A stretch of DNA of 46,798 nucleotides. It comes from a virus. The notes under the pieces were generated by a model. That model saw nothing but the letters and a program-made list of their open reading frames with translations, did not search any database and had not been told where the DNA came from. The translations under genes and the position numbers were made by a program. Positions within the stretch are counted from its first letter, which is position 1. Each line of letters opens with the position of its first letter. Location of the stretch: IMG/VR virus record IMGVR_UViG_3300005289_000007, positions 1 through 46,798 of that record, one strand, 5' to 3'. Of the stretch, positions 37,570-46,565 are shown piece by piece.

Positions 37570-40500
37570 TTATTTAGGAGCAGTAAGCCCCATCAAGTCG
37601 TTAAAGTTGTTGTTGTCTCTAATCTTATTAGTAGTGTCGACAACACCTTCTGTAACTGCGCGACTGACACCAGCACCGATAGGAGATTGCTTCTTCAAGC
37701 TTTCCTTCCACCAGTCTCCGACATCCTTAGCGCGTATATGTATAGGCTTACCAATCAGTTCTGTACGGCTCTCGTCCTTCCAGAGTTGAGCTTCCAGCAT
37801 ACCACTAGTAGAATTGTACTCGATATTGTACATAGGCTTCTGCAAGGTAACATCTACATATCCCTTGGTAAACAAACCAAAACCAGTAAAGATGTTATCT
37901 CGTGCAGTCTTATCCAACCAACTCTGAGTACGACCTTCTAGCATGTTCGGGAAGAAGTCTTCACCAAACGTAGTCATGTATGCATCAAGAGCCTTCTGAG
38001 GTTCCTGCTGACCCTGTAGTTCAAGGCCCATGACCTGATCAAGCCGCTGGTTCGACACAGACTTACCTAGGAGGATATTCCCATTCACTGCCACAGCGTC
38101 CTTAGAGAAGTCCTCTATGGCCATCTTAATGTGCGCAGCAGGGTCTACCTGTGGGTTCTGTATGTGATAGGCATTGGCCCTATCTATGATATCCTGACGA
38201 TAGAAGTCGCGCTTGTTATTAACCTGCTTACGATCATTGTCAGTGAATATCTTGCCAGTCCACACGTTAGGCTTCATAAGTTCATCGAGTGACTTCTCAA
38301 CACCTGCACCGACCTGCTGACTGAACTTGTCATTCATAGCTATCCGTGCATCGGGCTTAAAGTCTTTCTGGCTAATGCGCAGAGAGGCTTTATGCAAAGC
38401 TTCCTCGATATTCATACGACCTGCGTACATAGTCTTGGCAGTATTGAGCAGCACACGTACATCAGGATCAGTTACCATTTCAGCCATGTAAGCCGGGCCA
38501 ACATTAGGATTGTTATCCATCTGTAGCCAGAAGTCAAATGCCTTAGTAGCATCTTCTGAAACCTTACCCGTACCGTCTAGAATGCTACCTTTCAGCGCAC
38601 CCTCGATCTGCTGCCCGAACTCTGTATCCACTACGCCCTGCTTAGCTAGCTTCTCATAGATAGTCTTATTGAGAGTAGCTTCAGCCTGTTCGGGCTTGAC
38701 ACCCTTGTCAACTGCTAGCTGCGCATTCTGTAGTTCCTTAGACTTCAGTTCTCGGATACCGTATTCCTGAGCAGTGACTTCACGCTCATGTCCATTCTCA
38801 TCGACAATGGTAACAGTACCCTTGATAGACTTAAGGCCAGCAGTGCTCTTGAGTGCACTCTCAACCTGAGCCTTAACCTTATCTTCCTTCTCTCGCTTCT
38901 TCTGAGCAGTCTCTAGCTCAGTACGCATCTTGGCCTGACGACTAGCATCCCGCTGCCACATATCAGTGATCCAGCCCTGCACAGTCTTACCATCAATGTC
39001 GTATACCTGACCAAGCATTTCAGCAGCCTTAGCCGCCTCTTCTGCCGTGTATTCAGGTTCCTCATCCATGAGGCGTTTAATACCAGCAAGGTCTGAGGCA
39101 AGTTGAGGATTAAGGGCCTTGTCGTCTTCAGTCTGCTTATGGTACTCTGTGAGAGTTTCATTAGCCAGACTATGCGCCCACTGCTCGTCCTGCTTGAACT
39201 GTTCCTGTAAGTGCTTAACACCAGTCAGGACTTCGTTGACATCCTTGAACTCACCGTTCTTTACGCTAGACTTGAAGTCCTCAATGACGCGCTCTTGATC
39301 CACATTGAATGTATCCTGAGACTTCTTGGTCATCTGAGACTTAGCAGTCTGCACAGCATTCAGCATCTGAGGCGTAGCGCCTAGCGAGCGCAGATAGCCC
39401 TCACCACCAATGTCATTGAGTACCTGATCGTTGCCTTCCTCCAATGCACGAATAACGGCATCAGTAGCAGCAGCGGCCTTGTCTTCAGGACGTAGGTTAG
39501 CAGCATCGAGCGTCTGCCTAAGCTGACTAGTTCCAGTGGTATGCTTTAGAGCAACACCCGCCTCAGCAGCCACGGCACCCGGAGCAGCATCAGGCTGTAC
39601 CATGATGTCATTAGGATTGTACTCCCGTTCCATCTGGTGATTGGTAGGAGCGTAGTTACGCCCTTCAATCTTAATCTGCTCACCGAAGTAATCCGTATTA
39701 GCTTCAGGTGAACTGGACGGCTCTGCAAGAGGCTCTCGACCGATGAACTGGTCTAGGCCACGCGCCTTACCAGCGAACCTATGGTTGCCAATAGTGACCT
39801 CATTCTTAGATGCCTGTCCAGCCCACCAGCTAGGGACAAGGTGCGATTGCGATCCCTGTCTCTTAAGTAGCTCCATACCCTTGGGACTAAAGTAATGCGT
39901 AGCACCATTAGTCATGTCAGCTACGTGCCCTGCCATAACGGCATCGTACACCTTAGCTGCTCTCAGGTAAGCCTTACTATCCTTAGACCAGTTGCGTATA
40001 GCAGGAATACCTCCCGGTCCTTCATTCCATGCAGAGAACTGCTTAGGGGCCAGAGAGACTGCTTTAATAGAGTTACCGCCGTAGCCACCATCAATAGCCC
40101 TGTTTTTCAGGACTTGGGCTACAGCAGCCATGCCTACCTCACCCTCACCGCCTGCCTCTCCGAGTATGGTGCGTATGCCAACATCGCGATCTTCATCACT
40201 GTACTGTATAGCAGGCGACACCACACCCGGAGACACGCGGAGAGTGCCTCCCGGCATGACACGAGAGGCATCCTCATTCACGCCTGCACTTGAGTACAAG
40301 GCGTCGGAGAGTGCGTTAATGTTCTTGGTCTTGTTTAGTTCATTGTGCGCTTCGAACTGCTTAGCTGCCAACTGAGGACCGAAGTTCTCAAAGGCTGCTG
40401 CGTACAGCTTGCGCACAGCGGGATCAGCAGGAAGGTTCTCTAGAGCCTGTGCCCGCTTGTCCATAAGGTATTTGTTGTAATCTTTAGGGTCCATTTCCCT

Positions 40501-40875
40501 AGTAGTCTCATCGATATTCAGAAGCTCGTTCTGATACCATTGACTGGCTTGATCGATAGAGCTAAGGGTTTCGTATCCCTGCTTAGTATACTTATCTCCG
40601 GATCGAAGCATTTCTGCCTCAGTCATGCCGGTCATGTAATTGAGCTTTCCCTGAGCTACTGCCTCATCCTTCTTGGTAGCTACTACACCAGCAAGTGCTT
40701 TCTGTACACTACCAAGAGCAGCAAAGCCACTCATAGCCTCTTGGAAAACTGCGTCTCCTGCGCCCTGTCCGGGGCTTCTAATTCCGCCTAAAGCGAAAGA
40801 GCGGTCAGGCGTCTGACCCGCTGCCTTTTGAGCTAGTGGGTCTTGGACAACCTGCCGCCTGCCTTCGTCAGCCAT
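37570..40875 (-). CDS. Internal virion protein with SleB-type cell-wall hydrolase domain (1101 aa)
   Basis: An ejectosome protein in the position of T7 gp15. Residues about 229-345 match the SleB/CwlJ Hydrolase_2 family: IRTILGEAGGEGEVGMAAVAQVLKNRA with likely catalytic Glu240, then KQFSAWNEGP and NGATHYFSPKG. This domain would open peptidoglycan during DNA entry. The rest is long and helical. In T7 the muralytic domain is a transglycosylase at the start of gp16; here it has a different fold and lies in the gp15-position protein. Confidence 0.88.
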   Translation of the reverse strand: MADEGRRQVVQDPLAQKAAGQTPDRSFALGGIRSPGQGAGDAVFQEAMSGFAALGSVQKALAGVVATKKDEAVAQGKLNYMTGMTEAEMLRSGDKYTKQGYETLSSIDQASQWYQNELLNIDETTREMDPKDYNKYLMDKRAQALENLPADPAVRKLYAAAFENFGPQLAAKQFEAHNELNKTKNINALSDALYSSAGVNEDASRVMPGGTLRVSPGVVSPAIQYSDEDRDVGIRTILGEAGGEGEVGMAAVAQVLKNRAIDGGYGGNSIKAVSLAPKQFSAWNEGPGGIPAIRNWSKDSKAYLRAAKVYDAVMAGHVADMTNGATHYFSPKGMELLKRQGSQSHLVPSWWAGQASKNEVTIGNHRFAGKARGLDQFIGREPLAEPSSSPEANTDYFGEQIKIEGRNYAPTNHQMEREYNPNDIMVQPDAAPGAVAAEAGVALKHTTGTSQLRQTLDAANLRPEDKAAAATDAVIRALEEGNDQVLNDIGGEGYLRSLGATPQMLNAVQTAKSQMTKKSQDTFNVDQERVIEDFKSSVKNGEFKDVNEVLTGVKHLQEQFKQDEQWAHSLANETLTEYHKQTEDDKALNPQLASDLAGIKRLMDEEPEYTAEEAAKAAEMLGQVYDIDGKTVQGWITDMWQRDASRQAKMRTELETAQKKREKEDKVKAQVESALKSTAGLKSIKGTVTIVDENGHEREVTAQEYGIRELKSKELQNAQLAVDKGVKPEQAEATLNKTIYEKLAKQGVVDTEFGQQIEGALKGSILDGTGKVSEDATKAFDFWLQMDNNPNVGPAYMAEMVTDPDVRVLLNTAKTMYAGRMNIEEALHKASLRISQKDFKPDARIAMNDKFSQQVGAGVEKSLDELMKPNVWTGKIFTDNDRKQVNNKRDFYRQDIIDRANAYHIQNPQVDPAAHIKMAIEDFSKDAVAVNGNILLGKSVSNQRLDQVMGLELQGQQEPQKALDAYMTTFGEDFFPNMLEGRTQSWLDKTARDNIFTGFGLFTKGYVDVTLQKPMYNIEYNSTSGMLEAQLWKDESRTELIGKPIHIRAKDVGDWWKESLKKQSPIGAGVSRAVTEGVVDTTNKIRDNNNFNDLMGLTAPK

Positions 40876-40883
40876 AATGTCTC

Positions 40884-41474
40884 CTACAATCTATAGCTAA
40901 TACCGTTTTGCACCCAAGGGTCTGTACTTCCTGTAGAAGCGGGACCGGTATTGCGTACAGTCGATTTCGATTTCATGCTTGTAAACATGTCTCCAAGACT
41001 ATCAGAGTTGTTCCCTATGAAATCCAACGCGTAACTAAACGGATTAGGATTAGGGATATCTGTCATGTCAAGAGACATCTTGGTCTGAAGTGCTACTTGC
41101 TTTCGCTGGTTGTCGATACCAAGGTACTGCAAGTCGAGGTCACGAGCACGATCCCTATCTGCAACAGCCGCATTGCGACCTACATCAAATAGGATCATGT
41201 TGACTGATCTGCCTGTAGTACCTGTAGCAGCGGCCGCAACCTCAGCCGATGCTTTAGTAATGTACTCGGAGCGGCGAATGAGGAAAGCTTCCTCAGCGCT
41301 GCGCTCACGAGCCATGTTCTCATTGTCCGTCAGGGTGTTCTGGTTCTGCGCTCCTTGGAGCATGACCATAGTATTGTTATACTTCTGCCACCTGCGCTTG
41401 TTCTTGGCTTCTGCTGAAGCTACAAGATACGAGCCGATAGATTTAACACCGCCTAACGCAAGGTCCATCCACAT
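40884..41474 (-). CDS. Internal virion protein, gp14-like (196 aa)
   Basis: A 196-aa protein in the position of T7 gp14 (also 196 aa), the ejectosome part that forms the outer-membrane pore. The N-terminus MWMDLALGGVKSIGSYLVASAEAKNK is an amphipathic, partly hydrophobic helix; the middle is a long Ala/Arg/Glu-rich helix (RSEYITKASAEVAAAATGTT). Assignment rests on order, length and composition. Confidence 0.8.
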   Translation of the reverse strand: MWMDLALGGVKSIGSYLVASAEAKNKRRWQKYNNTMVMLQGAQNQNTLTDNENMARERSAEEAFLIRRSEYITKASAEVAAAATGTTGRSVNMILFDVGRNAAVADRDRARDLDLQYLGIDNQRKQVALQTKMSLDMTDIPNPNPFSYALDFIGNNSDSLGDMFTSMKSKSTVRNTGPASTGSTDPWVQNGISYRL

Positions 41475-41477
41475 AAC

Positions 41478-43931
41478 TTAACTTCCTGTCTTGAGACGTC
41501 TACCGCGTTTGTTGTACTGACCTATCCATTCAATGTCTAGAATAGTCATTGGATAGAAGCTGTCCGTGAAGTATTCCGTTTCCGCCTCATCATTCTTATG
41601 ACGAAATGGAAGATAGAACTTACCTGAATATATAGCAGGTACACCCACGACGTTATCAATATCCCCAACCACACGTCCTTGGAATTTAACAACCGTACCT
41701 TGATCCCATTTACTATAGGATCGTCCATTAATGTCACCTGTCTTATCTATAGAGGCGATAAAGCCGGTGATCCTGTGCACACCAGTGCCTACTGCGACGC
41801 CATCGGCATCTTTCACAATAGGTATAGTAGGCACGTATTGGCTCAGGTATTCGATACCGACTATGATATCGCCACCTTGCATATCTTCTTTCAGTGTCAC
41901 TACCCAAGCATTCAGATCATCGTCATACACAATAGTATCAATGATGGCAGCCATACCCGGATTAGGGCAGTCTGTACTTTGAACTACTCGTAGCTGCTGA
42001 TCGTTAAGCCAATCGAAGGGTAGCGTAAATGCTCTGTTACAATTCAATACATCGAAGCGAGCATCCAGAAAGATCGGGAACTCCATACCAAGACTGTCTT
42101 CCACGTCCATAGGCATACGGTACAGGATCAACTCGGACCCGTCCTGCACTACTAGATAGAATACGTCTCGATCGAAGAATGTGTACAGTATCTCATTAGA
42201 GAACAGCCACTTGCTCCATGCCGACTGCACCTTCTCAGTATCAGACCAGATGTACTGGTATGTGTAGAGATTGGTGCGATCCTCATCTGTACTGCACAGC
42301 AAGATATCATAGTTAGAAGCAGTAGACATCTGCGTAACAGTGCCCTTGATATACTTCTTTATATGCTGTGTAATAGGTCGAGTATCATTAATATCCGTAC
42401 CACCTTCTGTGTAGAACTCGCGTATACCAGAGAACCGACCATAGGCCATACTGAAGAATACGTTTCGTCCTGCCGGGGCTGGTCGGGCAACTAGGGAGGC
42501 TTCGAATGCTGTAGTCAACACCATGGCCGCGTTAGCTGGCGTAAGGGCGGTACGTCCAAAGATAATGAACTGCCCGCGTTCCGCAAAGATAACTAGGTCA
42601 CGATTATGCGGAATAGCATATCGCATCTTACTAGTCTGCACAGCGTTGGAACTAATATCGATAGGATCGCTATCTACTACTGCACTGACACTGCCCATCC
42701 AGAAATCATCTTGCTTATTCGTCCTAGACATAATGGTATTGCTACCTGCTAAGAACACAAGTCTGTTCTGCATAGTGCTGACGTCATTGATCGTGTTACC
42801 TACAAAGCTAGGATCAGGATTAGATACTCCTGTACCCACCTGCCGAGCTTTCCATACACCCCTGCGGAATAGGAAGTCATCAGTATCTGGCCGGTACTCT
42901 AGCACATGCGGCATAGTAGCCTGATTGAATTGATACGTAATACTAGGAGCTACGCACTCCTGCCAGTAGCCGGGATTACCAAAGCCAGCACCCATTGCTA
43001 CAGTACCTGCGGAACTCTCCACAATGAACTGTAGGAACAAGTCTTCCTCTGGATCGGTTTCAGTAGCCACTCGGGCCACGTATCCCTGCGGTGCCCAACG
43101 AGGCAAGTCACTAGTATCTGGAACAGTTTCAGTCATAGACTTCATGTTCACATTACCATTGTCATCGGATACGGAGAGCAGGAACACTGCACCAGAGTTT
43201 CTCTTGATATGGATAATGTCCTTAGACCTAGTGACAGTCCAGTTAGCGCCAGCTAGTGCGCCAGTACCGAAGTAATCTCCTGCCGTGTCTTCAACGAAGT
43301 TAGGCGGGAACGGGTCACTGTCAGGATGTACCAGCAACCAAGCCAGCACTTCAGCAATATACGTAGTAGTAATGTATTGGCTCTCGTCGGGTGCAGAACC
43401 GTCAGCTACTCGCATAGAGGCGATTTCTGTGCCATCCATGCTGATAGAGTAGCGGCGACCATAGGCACCACCAAGTATCTGAATAATGCCCTGTGGGCGC
43501 GATCCTGTACCTTTGTTCGTGTAGAAACTAGTCGTGGTATCCATAGCCACAGTACGCAACTGATTAGCTACAATGATCTCATTCTCATGAGTAGTAGCTG
43601 CAAAGGTGCCACTGGTAACTAGATACGCAGCAGCATCTGGCTCGATAGTAAGGTCTTGCAACTCACCGTTAGTATTGTGAATAAACAGACTGTTATCTCG
43701 AAAGGATGCTACGTACTTGTTTCCATTCTGAACTTCGAAATCGTACCAGTTACGTATGCTGGTAGAGGAACCGAGACTACCTACTAGATCAGTAGGCGGT
43801 CTACGGGTTAGTCCTGTAACAGGATCAGCGCTCATGTTTAACTGAGCAGTAGATTGTCCCGGCAGCCTATCTCTAGGGGGCTGCTGTGAGACACCCTGCA
43901 AGAGTGATCTTAAACTACCGTCTACTTTCAT
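41478..43931 (-). CDS. Tail tubular protein B (nozzle, gp12-like)
   Basis: An 817-aa protein equal in place and close in length to T7 gp12 (794 aa). The N-terminus has the family mark VSQQPPRDRLPGQ (about 14-26) followed by DPVTGLTRRPPTDLVG. It forms the nozzle of the short tail, to which the gp11-like gatekeeper and tailspikes attach. The gene begins directly at the stop of tail tubular A. Confidence 0.93.
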   Translation of the reverse strand: MKVDGSLRSLLQGVSQQPPRDRLPGQSTAQLNMSADPVTGLTRRPPTDLVGSLGSSTSIRNWYDFEVQNGNKYVASFRDNSLFIHNTNGELQDLTIEPDAAAYLVTSGTFAATTHENEIIVANQLRTVAMDTTTSFYTNKGTGSRPQGIIQILGGAYGRRYSISMDGTEIASMRVADGSAPDESQYITTTYIAEVLAWLLVHPDSDPFPPNFVEDTAGDYFGTGALAGANWTVTRSKDIIHIKRNSGAVFLLSVSDDNGNVNMKSMTETVPDTSDLPRWAPQGYVARVATETDPEEDLFLQFIVESSAGTVAMGAGFGNPGYWQECVAPSITYQFNQATMPHVLEYRPDTDDFLFRRGVWKARQVGTGVSNPDPSFVGNTINDVSTMQNRLVFLAGSNTIMSRTNKQDDFWMGSVSAVVDSDPIDISSNAVQTSKMRYAIPHNRDLVIFAERGQFIIFGRTALTPANAAMVLTTAFEASLVARPAPAGRNVFFSMAYGRFSGIREFYTEGGTDINDTRPITQHIKKYIKGTVTQMSTASNYDILLCSTDEDRTNLYTYQYIWSDTEKVQSAWSKWLFSNEILYTFFDRDVFYLVVQDGSELILYRMPMDVEDSLGMEFPIFLDARFDVLNCNRAFTLPFDWLNDQQLRVVQSTDCPNPGMAAIIDTIVYDDDLNAWVVTLKEDMQGGDIIVGIEYLSQYVPTIPIVKDADGVAVGTGVHRITGFIASIDKTGDINGRSYSKWDQGTVVKFQGRVVGDIDNVVGVPAIYSGKFYLPFRHKNDEAETEYFTDSFYPMTILDIEWIGQYNKRGRRLKTGS

Positions 43932-44555
43932 TTACCTGCCTCCCGGCCATATAGGGTTAGAAGGTGACAGCACCTGACCAATACGGTATCTCAACTGTGC
44001 CGCAGTGGGCGAGTTAAGTGCATTGATATTAGCTGTCTTTAATTCATCTGCCTTAAGCAAATGCCATGCCAAAGCAGTCTTCTCCTTGAGGCGATCCATC
44101 TTTAGCTGGTCACCGTCTTCAGAAGTAAACATGCTCTCTGCGGCTAGATGCTTCAGATACGTGCCAGCATTATGCGGGATATCCTCGATAGGCTGCTGCA
44201 CTACAACATTGACCAATAGCGAGCTACCAATCTTAAAGGTATGTGCAATAGTATCGTAGACCTTATTACCGCGTACTGCATACTGTGCCCTATTCATGAC
44301 AGGAGCAGAGTGGCACGATATAACTTGTAGGCTAAGAGTATTGTCCGGAACAATCACCTCGTCATCTGTATTGTGTGACAGGGTAACTGAGTTCTCGGTA
44401 TTGTACCACCAGCCTCGTCCTTGCACATCCCGGTCATTGCTTTCCAGAATAGCGACTGCTTGTAGAATGCTAGGATGCTGGCTCTCTAGGGTAACAGGAA
44501 CCTGTTCACCTACTGTAAACAGCATGTGTTTGACTATCTCTAGTTTAGTAACCAT
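43932..44555 (-). CDS. Tail tubular protein A (gatekeeper, gp11-like)
   Basis: A 207-aa protein matching T7 gp11 (196 aa): MVTKLEIVKHMLFTVGEQVP at the start, then ILESNDRDVQGRGWWYNTEN, a highly typical family segment. It sits between portal and nozzle and holds DNA in the tail. It follows the terminator-like hairpin after the capsid gene. Confidence 0.92.
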   Translation of the reverse strand: MVTKLEIVKHMLFTVGEQVPVTLESQHPSILQAVAILESNDRDVQGRGWWYNTENSVTLSHNTDDEVIVPDNTLSLQVISCHSAPVMNRAQYAVRGNKVYDTIAHTFKIGSSLLVNVVVQQPIEDIPHNAGTYLKHLAAESMFTSEDGDQLKMDRLKEKTALAWHLLKADELKTANINALNSPTAAQLRYRIGQVLSPSNPIWPGGR

Positions 44556-44567
44556 ACTATAGGCTCC

Positions 44568-44608
44568 AAAATCGCAAGTAAGGGGACCAGCGCGATGCCG
44601 ATCCCCTT
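44568..44608 (-). terminator. Terminator-like hairpin after the major capsid gene
   Basis: AAGGGGA (44580-44586) pairs with TCCCCTT (44602-44608) across a 15-base loop; a TTTT run follows on the minus strand at 44568-44571, eight bases after the stem. T7 has its T-phi terminator in the same place, between genes 10 and 11, which lowers tail gene expression relative to capsid. Confidence 0.65.
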
Positions 44609-44614
44609 GAACTA

Positions 44615-45604
44615 TTAAACAGTCTTGAAGACTGCGCCACAGACATCCGGGCGACCGATGGTAACACCGAAGGCCATCCAGCTATCAATGAACCACTGCT
44701 TCTCGATATCCGACCAGAAGATGTTAGACTGAAGCGGAATAGTTTCGCCAGCCATAAGACCATCCGGGTGGAAGATAACAGCCACAGCATTAGCCTGCGT
44801 ACCCGTAAGGTCGTAAGCGTTGCTGTTAGCAGCATTAGAGAGGAAGTGATCGACAACCGGAGCTTCAGGAATACGTGCCGACTTAACGATGCGAGCACCA
44901 TTAATAGTATCGACCTTACCCTTAGCGAAGTCACCGTTAGCGCCACTGAAGTCCTTGGACAGAAGCTTGTTGTTGTTCAACAGCGTCTGGTACTTGGTCG
45001 GGCGAACCATGACAATGATCTCTTCGGTAGGAATTTCTTCCTCTTCCATCTGAGTGATAATGTCAGTGATAGCCTGAGCCAGAATGTCCGGATCATCTTC
45101 ATCACCAGCAGCGGCAAGTGTAATAGACTTACCAGCACCAATGGACTGCTTCTGTGCCGACAGCGGGTCTGCGGGGTTACCGAGAACCGGGGCAGCAGCA
45201 AGCGAACCCTTGATGGCCATGATGATAAAGGCCTGATCGAAGAACTTACCAAGCTGAATGCCATGATCCTTAGCAAGCTTCGAGCGTACCTCAAAGTGCG
45301 TCTGGAACTCATTGAGCATAGAGCGGTTGTCACGAGCAAGGATAACCGTATCGACGGTCAGGCTGACCTTACCGAACGGGGTTTCCTCAGCAGGCGGACG
45401 AACACCGGGGATAAGCTTCTTAAGCGTAGTCTTACCCATGCGGTTATTAAAGATAGTATCCGTACCAAGTACCGGTCGGATATCTGCGTATTCACGCATA
45501 ATGCTATTGGCCGCGAACTGCGTCTGAACAATGCCCGCGTATTCCTCTAGCATCAGATCATCGGGCAAATCACTAAGATTTGGACCGGGGATAGGATATG
45601 CCAT
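44615..45604 (-). CDS. Major capsid protein
   Basis: A 329-aa HK97-fold capsid protein in the place of T7 gp10. It has the expected order: N-terminal arm, MREYADIRPVLGTDTIFNNR, the E-loop region with TTLKKLIPGVRPPAEETPFG, a long spine-helix part, and PTKYQTLLNNNKLLSKDFSG, which is a recognisable podoviral capsid segment. AGGAGA precedes the ATG. It has its own phage promoter 30 bases upstream, followed by the palindrome GCTATATATAGC (45616-45627). Confidence 0.93.
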   Translation of the reverse strand: MAYPIPGPNLSDLPDDLMLEEYAGIVQTQFAANSIMREYADIRPVLGTDTIFNNRMGKTTLKKLIPGVRPPAEETPFGKVSLTVDTVILARDNRSMLNEFQTHFEVRSKLAKDHGIQLGKFFDQAFIIMAIKGSLAAAPVLGNPADPLSAQKQSIGAGKSITLAAAGDEDDPDILAQAITDIITQMEEEEIPTEEIIVMVRPTKYQTLLNNNKLLSKDFSGANGDFAKGKVDTINGARIVKSARIPEAPVVDHFLSNAANSNAYDLTGTQANAVAVIFHPDGLMAGETIPLQSNIFWSDIEKQWFIDSWMAFGVTIGRPDVCGAVFKTV

Positions 45605-45633
45605 TAAATTCTCCTGCTATATATAGCGTTATT

Positions 45634-45645
45634 CCACTTATGAAG
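45634..45645 (-). promoter_or_regulatory. Phage-type promoter, upstream of the capsid gene
   Basis: Minus strand CTTCATAAGTGG, starting two bases after the scaffold stop. The 19-base string CTTCATAAGTGGAATAACG is identical to the copy after the RNAP gene. Placement directly ahead of the capsid gene mirrors the strong T7 phi10 promoter. A 12-base palindrome follows at 45616-45627. Confidence 0.82.
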
Positions 45646-45647
45646 GC

Positions 45648-46553
45648 TTAGATGCCCTGAGCCATACCGGCACGACGACGAGCGTCAATAGCCTGTAGTT
45701 CTGGAAGTTTAGCACCACGCTTGTGCGCAGCCATCTTCTCCTTAGCGTAATCCATACGGCTAAGAGGTTCTCCATAGATAGTGGGCTTGTTTCCACCAAC
45801 AGTCAGAGTACCCTGTCCAAGGCCACCGTTCTTTGGGTCACCCTCGTAGTCAGCCTTCAGTGCCGTCACTGCTGCCTTTGCGCTGAAACCACCTACATCG
45901 ATAGCCTTGCGGTACTCTGCAACTTTCTTTGCGTACACTGGATCGGCTTTCTCCCGAACCTGCGCCCAGTTCTTAACCTTGTCCCAGTTCTCCTTGCCGC
46001 CTACAATCTCGAAGGCAGCCTGTGTAGCAGCTTCCTGTACTGAGACATGCTCATTAAAGAACTGCGTAACACCGGCCTTAACCAGTGCAGTCTTGTCCTT
46101 ACCGATCTTGGCTTCCAGTGTAGGCCAATCAATATCAGAAAGGTTCTTAGTTTCGATAGACTTGGCGAAGATAGCGTTAGCCTCAATGGGCGATACGCCT
46201 GCTTCATTCATAAGATTGATAGCTGCCTGAGCATGCTCGTTCTCAACCTTAATGTATTCCTTCTGCCAGCCTTCTCGTTCCTTGGCCTTAGCATCCTCTG
46301 CGTCCTTCTGGATGCGAGCGGCTTCGGCAAGGGTTGCAGCCTCAGCAGCGGCCTTGTCAGCAGCTTCCTTGACCTTTGGGTCCACAACTACCGGATCGGG
46401 AGCCTTGACCTCTGGTGCCTTGTTTATGGGCGCTGGCGGCTGCTTGGATGCACCGGGAGGCGTGGCGACAACCGGGGCCTTGACCTCAATGGCTGGCCCC
46501 TTCTCTGGCTGTACTACTGCCACTACCTCTGATGCTTGTACTGTATCCGTCAT
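45648..46553 (-). CDS. Capsid assembly scaffold protein
   Basis: A 301-aa protein in the position of T7 gp9 (307 aa), between portal and capsid. The N-terminal 100 residues are Ala/Pro/Lys/Glu-rich and disordered, then a charged helical middle (AEAARIQKDAEDAKAKEREGWQ, cited as the start of a coiled coil) and a basic helical C-terminus (KEKMAAHKRGAKLPELQ) that would bind capsid. Scaffolds direct procapsid assembly and then leave. AGGAGA precedes ATG 46553. Confidence 0.88.
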   Translation of the reverse strand: MTDTVQASEVVAVVQPEKGPAIEVKAPVVATPPGASKQPPAPINKAPEVKAPDPVVVDPKVKEAADKAAAEAATLAEAARIQKDAEDAKAKEREGWQKEYIKVENEHAQAAINLMNEAGVSPIEANAIFAKSIETKNLSDIDWPTLEAKIGKDKTALVKAGVTQFFNEHVSVQEAATQAAFEIVGGKENWDKVKNWAQVREKADPVYAKKVAEYRKAIDVGGFSAKAAVTALKADYEGDPKNGGLGQGTLTVGGNKPTIYGEPLSRMDYAKEKMAAHKRGAKLPELQAIDARRRAGMAQGI

Positions 46554-46565
46554 GCTTGTCTCCTA

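Noticed and set aside
44768-45550. Plus-strand open frame of 260 codons opposite the capsid gene
   Set aside because: Exact antisense shadow of the major capsid gene; composition follows the capsid codons and no promoter or terminator supports it.
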